Assembly: GCF_900492205.1 (NCBI RefSeq)
Contig: NZ_UEYQ01000001.1
Span: 676,001 to 740,000 of the forward strand
Direction of reading: 5' to 3'
DNA from: Ciceribacter sp. T2.26MG-112.2
Lineage (GTDB): Bacteria > Pseudomonadota > Alphaproteobacteria > Rhizobiales > Rhizobiaceae
DNA length: 64,000 bases
In this document: piece after piece, positions 35,866-44,644 of the stretch
Position numbering within the stretch: position 1 is the stretch's first letter
How the letters are laid out: the number at the start of each line of letters is the position of its first letter
Made by a program: the position numbers and the translations under genes
Notes under the pieces: generated by a model
The model's input: only the letters and a program-made list of their open reading frames with translations
Told to the model about the DNA's origin: nothing
The model's database searches: none

Positions 35866-36821
35866 TCGAAGACGGACCTCGGGAAGTAGAAGCTGACCAC
35901 GACGTTCGGCATGTCGACGATCTCGGAAATACGAAGATCGCCACAGGTCGAGACGAGCATGTAGGCGTCGACCGGATCCATCTTCTGCGTCGCTGCGAGA
36001 AGATCGACCATGTTGGCGACGGCGTCCCTGGCCGCGGCCCAAAGGTCCGGGCCGATGCCTGTCGTGACCTCATAGCCCTTGGCGTCGAGATGACGCGTGA
36101 CCGAGCCCGGCGTCGTGAAGCGCGGGGTCTTCAGCGGCTGGTCCTTGATGAGGTCGAGCGTCAGCACGACATCGAACGGGCTTTCGATCGCGGTACCGCA
36201 AACCTCGCCATCGCCTTGTGCGGCGTGGGTATCACCAACCGAAAACAGCGCACCATCGACCTCGACCGGCAGATAGAGCGTCGTTCCGGCGGACAGGTCG
36301 CGGATGTCGAGATTGCCACCGACGCGCCGCGGCGGCACAACCGTATGGTGACCCTTTTCGGCCAGCGCATTGCCGATGGTGCCGGCAAAGGGCTTGAGCG
36401 GCACGCGGCCGTTCTTGCCGAACAGGGCCGGCTCCATGCTCGTCGCGTCGAACTTCCAGACATTGAGCGCCGGGTCGGTGAACTGATCGGCAAGCAGGCC
36501 GAAGCCGGGAATGTTTGCCGTCCAGCCAAAGCCCGTGCCGTCGCGAAGCTGCGGCGTGAAGCTCTCGATCGTTACCTTGAGCACATCGCCCGGCTTTGCG
36601 CCGTCAACGTAGATCGGACCGGAGACCGGATTGATCTTGGCAAATTCCAGCGCCATCACATCCTCGACGGTGGACTGGGGGCCGAGTTGGCCCCCAGAAC
36701 TGTCAAGGCACTGGAACAGGATCGTTTCGCCCGGTGCCGCCGTCAACGCGGGGGAAAAGGAATTGTCCCAGCCGAAATGGTGCTGGTGGGCGTGGATCGT
36801 GTGGTTGCAGTGCTTGCACAT
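35862..36821 (-). CDS. Acetamidase/formamidase family protein
   Basis: This 319-residue protein belongs to the FmdA/AmdA family of short-chain amide hydrolases, releasing ammonia and a carboxylic acid in the cytoplasm. It starts MCKHCNHTIHAHQHHFGWDNS and contains SGPIYVDGAKPGDVL, GDTHAAQGDGEVCGTAIE and VSTCGDLRISEIVD, all typical of the family. It sits inside a peptide-type ABC operon headed by amiC-amiR, so the transporter probably imports amides. GGAGTG before the ATG overlaps the stop of the binding-protein gene. Confidence 0.9.
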
Positions 36822-36828
36822 GGCTGCA

Positions 36829-38445
36829 TCACTCCTTGATGAAGACGTAGTCGTAGTTGACCGGGATCGAAACCGGATCGACGAAGAGCGCGTCGTCACC
36901 GCCCATGCGGGCGGACTTCAGCGTGTAGCGCTGTTCGTTGAACACCGGTGCCCAGGGCGCGTCTTCCATCACCTTCATGTAGATCTCGGACCACTTGGCG
37001 AGACGCTCGTCCACCTTGGCCGGGTCGACAATGGAATCGGCCTCCGCTGCCAGCTTGTCGAGGTCCGCGTTGCAGTACTTCGACCAGTTCCAGCCGCCTT
37101 CGACTGCACCGCTGCAACCCAGGATCGGGCCATAGAAGTTTGCCGGATCCGGGAAGTCGGCGATCCACGCCATGCCGCCGGACCAGATCATCGGAGCGTT
37201 GCCGGCACCGCCAGCCTCGATCACGTTGGCCTGGGCCAGCGACTTGATCGACGCGTTGATGCCGATGGCCTTCAGGTCTTGCTGGATCGCCTGGGCGATG
37301 CGCGGGTTGGGGTCGGTATTCATGACGAACAGCTCGGTCTCGAAGCCGTCTGCGTAACCAGCGTCGGCAAGCAGCTTCTTTGCGCCTTCCTGATCAAACT
37401 TGTAGCCGTCATAGCCCTTGGTGTAGCCCGGCATGGAGGGCGGAAGCGGCTGGGTTGCCGGAACGGCGCGGCCGTTGATGACCTGAACGATGCGATCCTT
37501 GTTGATCGCCATGTTGACGGCACGGCGCACCTCGACCTTGTCGAACGGTGCCTTTGTGACGTTCATGGTGATATAGCCGGTATGCAACTGGCCGCCTTCG
37601 ACCACGAGGCTCTTCTGCGCCTCGTCCTTCATCACTTCCACGAACTTGGCCGGCGGAATGCCGTCGCCCGGAATGTCCACTTCGCCGTTCTGGGCCCGCA
37701 GCAGGGCGACGACCGGTTCCTGGCCGACTTCGACCGTGAAGCTGTCGAGATAGGGCACACCCGAGATCCAGTAGTCGGCGTTCTTCTCGAACACGAGGCG
37801 CTGGCCGAGCGTCCACTCGGTCAGCTTGAATGCGCCCGTCCCGACCGGCTTCTTGCCGAAGTCTGCGCCGGCTTCCTCAACCGCTTCCTTCGGCACGACA
37901 GACGAGAAGTTCAGCGCCATGACGTGGAGGAAGGTTGCATCGGGGCGCGAAAGCTTGAAGACGACAGTGCTCGCATCGGGGGCGGAAACGCCCGTAACGG
38001 TCGCGACCTTGCCTGCCGCGGCAGCGTCATAGCCGTCGATCATGGAGAAGAAACCCTGGCCCGGCGACTGGGTGGCGGGATTGATGACGCGGTTGATCGA
38101 ATAGACGACGTCGTCGGCGACAAGCTCGCGGCCGTTGTGGAACTTGACGCCCGGGCGCAGCTTGAAGGTGTAGGTCAGGCTATCCTCGGAAATCTCATAG
38201 CTCTCGGCGAGGCCCGGACGCAGGTTGGTCGTGCCGGGCTCGTAGTCCATCAGGCCGTCGAAGACCGACTTGATCATCGACCAGTTCTGCCAGTCATAGC
38301 CGATCGCAGGATCGAGCGTCGCGACGTCGTCCTTGTAGGTAACGACCATGTTGCCGCCTTGCTTCGGCTCCTGTGCCTCAGCCGGGGCAAAGGCCGGCAG
38401 AGCCATGAGGGTTGCGAGCGCAGTTGAAAGGATAAGCTTCTTCAT
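36829..38445 (-). CDS. ABC transporter binding protein, dipeptide/nickel type
   Basis: This 538-residue solute receptor (SBP_bac_5 family) has a signal peptide ending PAEAQ (about residue 25). It includes the family pattern RPGVKFHNGRELVADDVVYS near residue 80-100. Such proteins bind peptides, opines, nickel chelates or amides. The neighbouring amidase and the AmiC/AmiR regulators favour an amide or amidated peptide here. Start ATG at 38445 is fixed by the signal peptide. Confidence 0.91.
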   Translation of the reverse strand: MKKLILSTALATLMALPAFAPAEAQEPKQGGNMVVTYKDDVATLDPAIGYDWQNWSMIKSVFDGLMDYEPGTTNLRPGLAESYEISEDSLTYTFKLRPGVKFHNGRELVADDVVYSINRVINPATQSPGQGFFSMIDGYDAAAAGKVATVTGVSAPDASTVVFKLSRPDATFLHVMALNFSSVVPKEAVEEAGADFGKKPVGTGAFKLTEWTLGQRLVFEKNADYWISGVPYLDSFTVEVGQEPVVALLRAQNGEVDIPGDGIPPAKFVEVMKDEAQKSLVVEGGQLHTGYITMNVTKAPFDKVEVRRAVNMAINKDRIVQVINGRAVPATQPLPPSMPGYTKGYDGYKFDQEGAKKLLADAGYADGFETELFVMNTDPNPRIAQAIQQDLKAIGINASIKSLAQANVIEAGGAGNAPMIWSGGMAWIADFPDPANFYGPILGCSGAVEGGWNWSKYCNADLDKLAAEADSIVDPAKVDERLAKWSEIYMKVMEDAPWAPVFNEQRYTLKSARMGGDDALFVDPVSIPVNYDYVFIKE

Positions 38446-38472
38446 AGGCCTTACTCCTGTTGGTTGACGGTT

Positions 38473-39393
38473 TCAGCGCAGCTTGATGCGCGGATCGATG
38501 AGCGGCGAAATCAGGTCGGCGATCAGGTTGCCGATGACGATGCCGCAGGCTGAGACGAGGGTGACCCCCATGATGATCGGGATGTCGACGCGTTGGATCG
38601 CCTGCCAGGCCAATTGGCCGATGCCAGGCCAGCCGAAGACGCTCTCGACAACGACGATGCCGGACATGAACAGGCCGATGTCGATGCCGATCATGGCGAT
38701 GATCGGCAGGATGGCGTTGGGCAGCGCATGGCCAAGTATGACCTTGCTGCGGCCGAGGCCCTTGGCGCGCGCGGTGCGGATGAAATCGGCGCGCAGCACA
38801 TCGACCATCGAGGATCGCATGATGCGCGAGTACCAGCCCGAACCGAGAATGCCGAGTGTCACGGCCGGCAGCACAAGGTGGGCGAGCGTGCCGTAGCCGC
38901 CAATCGGAAACCAGCCAAGCTTCACCGCAAAGACGAAGAGCAGCAGCAGGGCGACAACGAATTGCGGCGCGGAGACCGTCAGGAAGCTGGTCAGCATCAG
39001 GCCGTTGTCGATCGCCTTGCCGCGGTTGAGCGCCGCGATGATGCCGAGCGGCAGGCCGATCAGAAGCTCGCAGCCAATCGCCGCCACCAGCAACAGCAAG
39101 GTTGCCGGCAGGCGCGAGAACAGGAGTTCGGCGACTTCGGTCTTCTGCAGATACGAGCGTCCGAAATCACCCTGAACAAGGTTCCACAGGTAGTTGCCGT
39201 ATTGGACGAGGAACGGCTGGTCGAGGCCAAGCTGCTGGCGGATGCTTTCAACCGTTGCAGCCGTGGCCGAACGGCCGGCGATCTGACGCACCGGGTCTGC
39301 CGGCAGCACGTAGAGCAGGACGAAGGTGATGAACGAGACGCCGAGCAGGATAAGCGCGGACTGAACGAGGCGTCTCACGATATAGGCAGCCAT
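38473..39393 (-). CDS. ABC transporter permease, DppB-like
   Basis: This 306-residue permease has the first-segment LVQSALILLGVSFITFVLLYVLPADPVR motif region of DppB/OppB and the ATPase-contact loop RTARAKGLGRSKVILGHALPNA. About six membrane segments are visible. The start shares one base with the stop of the DppC-like gene (TGATG), so the two permeases are coupled. Confidence 0.92.
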   Translation of the reverse strand: MAAYIVRRLVQSALILLGVSFITFVLLYVLPADPVRQIAGRSATAATVESIRQQLGLDQPFLVQYGNYLWNLVQGDFGRSYLQKTEVAELLFSRLPATLLLLVAAIGCELLIGLPLGIIAALNRGKAIDNGLMLTSFLTVSAPQFVVALLLLFVFAVKLGWFPIGGYGTLAHLVLPAVTLGILGSGWYSRIMRSSMVDVLRADFIRTARAKGLGRSKVILGHALPNAILPIIAMIGIDIGLFMSGIVVVESVFGWPGIGQLAWQAIQRVDIPIIMGVTLVSACGIVIGNLIADLISPLIDPRIKLR

Positions 39394-40292
39394 CAGTCAC
39401 GCCCCTGTTGTGTCGGATCGAGGATGTCGCGCAGCGCGTCGCCCACCAGGTTGAAGGCGAGCGCAAGCAGCAGGATCGCCGCGCCGGGAATGAAGACGAG
39501 CCATGGGGCCGACTGGAAATAGGTCTGGTTCTCGAAAATGATGTTGCCCCAGGATGGGATCGGCGGTTGAACGCCGATGCCGAGGAAGGACAGGGTCGCC
39601 TCCAACAGCACGGTGGTCGAAATGCCCAGTGTGCCCCAGACGATCAGTGTCGGAATGAGATGGGGCAGGATGTGCTTGAAGAGGATGCGGCCGTGACCGG
39701 CGCCGAGCGTCTTTTCCGCGGCGATATAGTCACGCTCCGCCAATGACGAGGTTTGCGTGAAGATCACCCGGGCCGTCTGCACCCAGTTCACGAAGGCAAT
39801 CACCATGGCGACGATCCACAGCGACGGGGAGAAGATCGCGGCAAGGCAGATCGCCAGCAGCAGGGCCGGAAACGCCATCATCAGATCGGTGAAGCGCATG
39901 AGCACTGCGCCGATTGTCCCGCGGAAATATCCCGCGGTGACGCCCACCAGCGTGCCGATCAGCAAAGCGGCTCCATTGGCAACGAGGCCGATCACCAGCG
40001 AGGTCTGCGCGCCGTAGAGGATGCGCGAAAACAGGTCGCGACCGAGAAGATCCGTGCCGAACCAGAATGTCTCGTTCGGTGGAAGTGGCGCGCCTTCGAT
40101 GGTGAGGCCGTCGAAGAACTGTTCGTGGGGATCGAACGGCGCGAGCCATCTGGCGAACATCGCGCCGCCGACGCAGACGACGATGATCAAAAGCCCCAGA
40201 AGAGCCAGCTTGCGCCGAGCCAATTGGCTCAGCACGGAAGGCCCGCTCTCCGGTACGACCAGGGGTTCAGCCGGGATCAATGCGTCTGCCAT
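39393..40292 (-). CDS. ABC transporter permease, DppC-like
   Basis: This 299-residue permease has the N-terminal LARRKLALLGLLIIVVCV segment and the DppC/OppC markers FWFGTDLLGRDLFSRI and AAEKTLGAGHGRILFKHILPH. ATG at 40292 is inside the end of the AmiR-like gene (26-base overlap) with AAGG upstream. The gene order regulator, DppC, DppB, binding protein is unlike the common binding-protein-first order. Confidence 0.91.
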   Translation of the reverse strand: MADALIPAEPLVVPESGPSVLSQLARRKLALLGLLIIVVCVGGAMFARWLAPFDPHEQFFDGLTIEGAPLPPNETFWFGTDLLGRDLFSRILYGAQTSLVIGLVANGAALLIGTLVGVTAGYFRGTIGAVLMRFTDLMMAFPALLLAICLAAIFSPSLWIVAMVIAFVNWVQTARVIFTQTSSLAERDYIAAEKTLGAGHGRILFKHILPHLIPTLIVWGTLGISTTVLLEATLSFLGIGVQPPIPSWGNIIFENQTYFQSAPWLVFIPGAAILLLALAFNLVGDALRDILDPTQQGRD

Positions 40293-40878
40293 CGTCAAGG
40301 CCCTTCTCGTTCGAATAGTTTGCCACGAGCCGCTCCGCGGCAATTTCGATCGTCACGCGCCAAGCCATCGCAGTCTGACGCAGAAGGTCATAGGCCTCGG
40401 CCTCGGTCTTGCCCTTCATCACGAAGATCATCACGGCGCGCACGATCGTCTGGCGTGCCGAGAGTCGGCTCTGCAGGTCGGAAATCAGGGCCTCGGATGC
40501 ATTGGCGCGGTCGAAATTGCTGCGGGCGACAAGGAGAGCCGCGTAGACGCCCTTGTCGCTCATCGGCTTGAGGAGCTGCGCGTGCGCGCCCATTTCCATC
40601 GCCCACCTCAAACGGCCCGGCGCTTCCGAGCCGATCAACGCGATCATGGGCATCGTCGATTGGCCGGGTGCCCAGGGAAACTGCTCGTCGTGCCCCATGT
40701 CGGCATCGTAAAAGATGAAGTCGGCTGCAATCGCCTCGGAGGGGAGTTCCGGCCATGCCTCGCGCACGTCCAGCCCGATGACGCCAAGCTGGCGAACGAG
40801 ACCCTGTACTGACGGGTGTGGCCTGTGCAGGATCCAGGCCGTGGCGCCGCCCAGGTTTTCCGTCCTGATGCGCGTCAT
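40267..40878 (-). CDS. amiR: AmiR/NasT-type ANTAR-domain antitermination regulator
   Basis: This 203-residue protein has an N-terminal pseudo-receiver domain (about 1-125) without a standard phosphorylation aspartate pocket, then a C-terminal ANTAR RNA-binding domain (about 130-190, with LQSRLSARQTIVRAVMIFV and AEAYDLLRQTAM). In Pseudomonas, AmiR binds leader RNA and prevents termination when AmiC releases it. Its start overlaps the AmiC stop by four bases, matching the AmiC-AmiR complex. The leader upstream of amiC contains a strong terminator. Confidence 0.88.
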   Translation of the reverse strand: MTRIRTENLGGATAWILHRPHPSVQGLVRQLGVIGLDVREAWPELPSEAIAADFIFYDADMGHDEQFPWAPGQSTMPMIALIGSEAPGRLRWAMEMGAHAQLLKPMSDKGVYAALLVARSNFDRANASEALISDLQSRLSARQTIVRAVMIFVMKGKTEAEAYDLLRQTAMAWRVTIEIAAERLVANYSNEKGLDDGRRIDPG

Positions 40879-41951
40879 GACACGACCTTCAGCCGGAAGC
40901 CCGTCTTTCCGGGTTGCGAGCGTTGTGTCAGGTAGGGATCGGCACGCATGGCCGGCAGACGCTTGATCTCGTCGAAGTGGCCGTTCGTCAGTCTTGCGAT
41001 GATGGCCGGCTGGCGTGCGTGGAGATGCACGGGGTCGAGCCTCGTGGTGCGGCCGCTGCGCACGGCCAGATGCAGGAGCTCAGCCAAAGGCAGTTCCTCC
41101 GCTCCGGGACGTCCTTGCAAGAGCCCTGCCAGTTCGTGCACCGATTGACGCGCCATTTCATGGAACGACCCGCCGGCGCCGCCGTCGGGCTCGAACCAGG
41201 GCCCTGCCGAGACCAGACCCTCGGCAGCCTTTCCCGCCGCTTCGATCTCGCATTCGGTGAAATTGCACGACAGCACCGTCAGCCCCTCGGCAAACTCCGC
41301 TTCCTGCTTCAGTTCGGCCAGACGCGCCAGGAAGGCATAGGAGCTGTCGCCCACCAGCGAGTTCAGTATGAAGCTCGGCTTCAGCGTCCGGATGTCATGG
41401 ATGATGTGGTCGAGTTCGGTGTCACCAATTGGAAGGTACCGGTCGCCCAGCACCTGTCCGCCCGCCGCCGCGATCCTCTCGCGCGCGATCTGCGCCATTT
41501 CCCAACCCCAGATGTAGTTGGAGCCGACGAGATAGGCGCAGGCGCCGAGCGCGGGCAGTGCCCAGTCCAGAAGCGGCAGCAGATGCTGGTTTGGACAGGA
41601 ATGCATGTAGGCCACCCGCTCGGATGCCTCGAAGCCCTCATAGGGCACGGGATACCACAACACTCCGTCGAAGCGCTCGAGTTCCGGAATGACTTCCTTG
41701 CGGCTCGCCGACGTGATGCAGCCGAAGATGTGGCGCGCTGCGGAGCTGCGCAGGATCTCCCGGCACTGAGGTGCATAACGGTCGAGCCTCCCTTCGGGGT
41801 CGCGCTCAGTCACCCGGAAGCAGACGTCGAGTTCGGGATCCGAATTGACCTCTTCGACGCCGCGCAGGACCCCGTCGCGGGTGGCGCGCGATAGAGCGGC
41901 ATACATGCCGCTACGCGAAAGAAGAACGCCTATGTCTACGATCCGCTTCAT
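40875..41951 (-). CDS. amiC: AmiC-like amide sensor (periplasmic-binding fold, cytoplasmic)
   Basis: This 358-residue protein has the type I binding-protein fold of AmiC, the negative regulator that holds AmiR inactive until an amide binds. It begins MKRIVDIGVLLSRSGMYAALSRAT with no signal peptide, as expected for a cytoplasmic sensor. Other family stretches are LVGSNYIWGWEMAQIARE and LNSLVGDSSYAFLARL. It is the first gene of the amide operon and lies 14 bases downstream of the leader terminator's T-run, with TTGGGA as Shine-Dalgarno. Confidence 0.87.
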   Translation of the reverse strand: MKRIVDIGVLLSRSGMYAALSRATRDGVLRGVEEVNSDPELDVCFRVTERDPEGRLDRYAPQCREILRSSAARHIFGCITSASRKEVIPELERFDGVLWYPVPYEGFEASERVAYMHSCPNQHLLPLLDWALPALGACAYLVGSNYIWGWEMAQIARERIAAAGGQVLGDRYLPIGDTELDHIIHDIRTLKPSFILNSLVGDSSYAFLARLAELKQEAEFAEGLTVLSCNFTECEIEAAGKAAEGLVSAGPWFEPDGGAGGSFHEMARQSVHELAGLLQGRPGAEELPLAELLHLAVRSGRTTRLDPVHLHARQPAIIARLTNGHFDEIKRLPAMRADPYLTQRSQPGKTGFRLKVVS

Positions 41952-41964
41952 CGAAATCCCAATG

Positions 41965-42011
41965 CAAAAAGCCCCGACGATGCGCGTGGTGAACGCGATC
42001 GAGACGGGGCT
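41965..42011 (-). terminator. Leader intrinsic terminator upstream of amiC (attenuator)
   Basis: On the minus strand AGCCCCG (42011-42005) pairs with CGGGGCT (41976-41970). The stem continues inward through CGAT/ATCG and GCGT/ACGC, and a run of five T follows at 41970-41966. It ends 14 bases before the amiC start, so it cannot end the exo transcript without also affecting amiC. It is best read as the terminator relieved by AmiR. Confidence 0.8.
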
Positions 42012-42038
42012 CAGGTGCCGACTATTTAGTTCAATCTA
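42008..42038 (-). promoter_or_regulatory. Candidate ANTAR antiterminator hairpins
   Basis: Just upstream of the terminator the minus-strand RNA can form two short stems with six-base loops. The first is TAG-ATTGAA-CTA (42038-42027), whose loop has the A1 and G4 of the ANTAR consensus. The second is GGC-ACCTGA-GCC (42019-42008), which has A1 but not G4 and takes up the 5' arm of the terminator. Confidence 0.35.
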
Positions 42039-42304
42039 GCCTCGGAAAATGCGGATTGGAAGCTTTATTGCGGGAAAAGCAGGTAAAATTGCATAATTCC
42101 TTCTCACCCACCCATAACCGCGCAATAATTGAGCACGTGCCGCCTTTTTGTTCGACAGACCTGAGGAAGAGCGAAGGGGCATGCGACCGAGCCCGGCCGT
42201 CTCGACTGCGACTGAAATGGCAGATCCGTTCATGGCTTGATCCTCCTCGAAGGTCCAAATCGCGCGTCGAACCTCTCGCCGTGTGGCGCTCGGCGTCGAT
42301 GTTC
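42039..42304 (-). other. Gap between exoZ end and the amiC leader
   Basis: This stretch must hold the promoter of the amide operon. I see no gene and no clear terminator for the exoZ transcript in it. The open frames that cross it have no recognisable protein features. Confidence 0.5.
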
Positions 42305-43348
42305 TTACGGGCGTGTCCCGGTTTCTCGGCGTTGCCGGATCTGACGAGAGAAGACAGATACGAATGCGCGCCGCGCAATGACAGGCCCCCGCCTCTCCAG
42401 CAAATGGAATCCGATGATACCGGACGCAATCCCGCTAACGACGGCGATTGCGAGAACACCGGGATGGGGCGAGGCCAAGGATGTACCGGCCTTGGCAACG
42501 ACCGAGATCGCAAAGGTGTGCCAGATATAGATGGAATAGGAGGCGTCGCCCAAGAGGGACGCGACCGGGACGAAACGAATCCGGCGCGCAGCTTCGAGGG
42601 CGAGCACGCCGACGACCAGGCCCGCGGCGAGCGGTCCGCAGACCAACGCGTCGAAGGGGAGTCCTGCGACCTGGATTGTGGCAAAGCCAGAAAGCGCGAG
42701 CGCAATCAGGGCAAAGCCCGTGGCCGGCGCGGGCATCTTGCCCTTCAGCCAAAACTCGCCGATCATCATGCCGGCAACGAATTCCAGGATGATCGGCCGC
42801 GTAAAGCTCGAAAGTACCGCATTGTCGGTTTTGAACGATATACCGGCAATCACCAGCAGGCCGAACAGAACCGCCATCGCCGGCAGGCGCCAGGCACGAG
42901 GAAGAAGCAGTGCGACGGCGATGACCAGGTAGAAGAACATCTCGTAGTTCAGCGTCCAGCCCTGGACCAGCACCGGCCAGATTTCGCCATTGCTGGGCGA
43001 GCGGGCCGGAATGAAGAACAGCGAGGCGAGCACGTGCTCGAGCGATAGGACGAGGTTGGGAAAGAGCCCGCCCAGGGCTCCCGCCACCATGACGGCGGTG
43101 GCCAGCCAGTAGACCGGCACGATGCGGCGGATGCGGGCGCGCAGGAACTGCAGGGGCGTCGGTTCCCGGCGGGCGGTGACCACCCACATGATGAAACCGC
43201 TGATGACGAAGAACACGTCGACGCCGGCCGCACCGATAGCGAAATGATAACCGGTCTTTTCCGCCGCGTGGAACAGGACCACGGCGACCGCCGCCGCCGC
43301 ACGCAGATACTGGATGCCGTTGAGCGTTCCTTGCGGGGGCGAGGTCAC
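42305..43348 (-). CDS. exoZ: ExoZ-type acyltransferase (succinoglycan acetylation)
   Basis: This 347-residue membrane protein of the acyltransferase 3 family has about ten hydrophobic segments and the family motifs YLRAAAAVAVVLFHA (catalytic His region) and VDVFFVISGFIM. In S. meliloti ExoZ acetylates the succinoglycan repeat. The position next to exoQ-exoF-exoY gives the assignment. The start is GTG at 43348, overlapping the exoQ stop as GTGA. It is somewhat longer than S. meliloti ExoZ because of the C-terminal basic tail. Confidence 0.83.
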   Translation of the reverse strand: MTSPPQGTLNGIQYLRAAAAVAVVLFHAAEKTGYHFAIGAAGVDVFFVISGFIMWVVTARREPTPLQFLRARIRRIVPVYWLATAVMVAGALGGLFPNLVLSLEHVLASLFFIPARSPSNGEIWPVLVQGWTLNYEMFFYLVIAVALLLPRAWRLPAMAVLFGLLVIAGISFKTDNAVLSSFTRPIILEFVAGMMIGEFWLKGKMPAPATGFALIALALSGFATIQVAGLPFDALVCGPLAAGLVVGVLALEAARRIRFVPVASLLGDASYSIYIWHTFAISVVAKAGTSLASPHPGVLAIAVVSGIASGIIGFHLLERRGPVIARRAFVSVFSRQIRQRRETGTRP

Positions 43349-44637
43349 GACGGCATATCCGCAATTCCGTCTGCACCACGTCCGGAGTAAACCTTGACGG
43401 GAAGGTCCGGCAATCGGAAATGCGAGGCCCGGCGGACCGCGGTCAGCTTGCCTGCGGAGAAATAGAGCAGGAACGATCCGACATGATAGGGCGTCAGGAT
43501 ATCGATCTCGACGAAGGCGCGCATGGCCAGCAGCGCGGCGACGCCGAAAAGCACGGCCGAGTCAGGGTCGACGGAGCGGCTCAGCACCCGTCCGAGATGA
43601 CCGAAAAGCGTAGCCACGAGCAGCAGGCAAAGCAGGACGAGGCCGACCAAACCAGTTTCGACCACGGTCTCGATGAAGGTGTTGTGGAAGTGGAAACCCG
43701 CGCGTGAGGCGATGAAGAACTCTTCCCACAACCGCTCCGCCTCCGGGAAGCCCTGGACCCAATAGGCCTGGTAACCCATGCCGAAAAGGGGATTGGCCCG
43801 GGCCGCCTCAAGGCCCTGCTGCCAGAGATAGGTTCGCCCGGTCAGCGTTGAATCCTTGCCGAAAGCGCCCAGCACCAGATCGGCGCCGCCGGCATTGAGG
43901 AAGGCGAAGGTGCCGGCGATCGCCAGGATCGCGCCGGCGAGAAACAAGTTCCTGCGGCTTGCCGGCCTGAGTGCCTGCAGGACACGCACCGCTACTAGCA
44001 CAGCGACGACCGCCACCGTGGTGAGCACCGAGGTCGCCGACTGAGAAGCCATGAGCGCATAGGCGGCGAGCAGGGCGACGCCACCGCTCAGCACGAGCCA
44101 GTGCCGTCGCTCGCCGAGAAGGAAGACCGCGGCAAGCGCAAAATAGACGCCGAGCGAGGCATAGAAGCCGAGCTGGTTCTTCGAGGCGAAGGCCCCGACG
44201 AAGCTGTAGCTGCCATCGAGCGGATCGAGATGGTAGACCCCGAACAACAGCGAATAGACGAGTACCAGCCCCGTCCCGGCGACCGCGCCGCGCGAAAGCG
44301 TGCGGACATCGATCGTGCGCATGGCGATCAGCGCGCAAACGATATGGGAGAGATATTGCACACCGGTTCGTGCCGTGAGCGAGGGAGCGGCCGACCAGAA
44401 CACAGACAGGCAGGCGAAGACGGCGAAGGCAAAGATCCAGGAATAGCGGGCATAGTTTCCGAGGACCCGGCGGTAGTCGACGAGGACCAGCGGCAGCCAC
44501 AGCGCATAATAGGCGAGGATCGAGACTTGGCCGAACCGCGCCGAATAGGCAAAGACGAAGAGCGACAGCGCGACCGCGGCCGTGCCATAGGCCCGGTTCC
44601 GACCTTGTTCGATCAGGCTGGATTTGGCGATCCGCAT
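43345..44637 (-). CDS. exoQ: ExoQ polysaccharide polymerase (O-antigen ligase/Wzy type)
   Basis: This 430-residue protein has ten or more membrane segments and the large external loop of Wzy/WaaL proteins between about residues 270 and 330 (ARANPLFGMGYQAYW, HFHNTFIETVVETG). In S. meliloti ExoQ is needed for high-molecular-weight succinoglycan. ATG at 44637 has GAGGG upstream and follows the exoF stop by seven bases, consistent with the exoYFQ operon. Confidence 0.9.
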   Translation of the reverse strand: MRIAKSSLIEQGRNRAYGTAAVALSLFVFAYSARFGQVSILAYYALWLPLVLVDYRRVLGNYARYSWIFAFAVFACLSVFWSAAPSLTARTGVQYLSHIVCALIAMRTIDVRTLSRGAVAGTGLVLVYSLLFGVYHLDPLDGSYSFVGAFASKNQLGFYASLGVYFALAAVFLLGERRHWLVLSGGVALLAAYALMASQSATSVLTTVAVVAVLVAVRVLQALRPASRRNLFLAGAILAIAGTFAFLNAGGADLVLGAFGKDSTLTGRTYLWQQGLEAARANPLFGMGYQAYWVQGFPEAERLWEEFFIASRAGFHFHNTFIETVVETGLVGLVLLCLLLVATLFGHLGRVLSRSVDPDSAVLFGVAALLAMRAFVEIDILTPYHVGSFLLYFSAGKLTAVRRASHFRLPDLPVKVYSGRGADGIADMPS

Positions 44638-44644
44638 CGCGCCC

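Noticed and set aside
35866..36042. N-terminal extension of the fused peptide-type ATPase
   Set aside because: The frame stays open into the amidase gene, but the extension is Arg-rich and antisense-like in character, while ATG at 35865 gives an ATGA overlap and a normal N-terminus.
36631..38427. 598-codon open frame on the plus strand
   Set aside because: It is antisense to the peptide-type binding protein gene and has a low-complexity composition without motifs.
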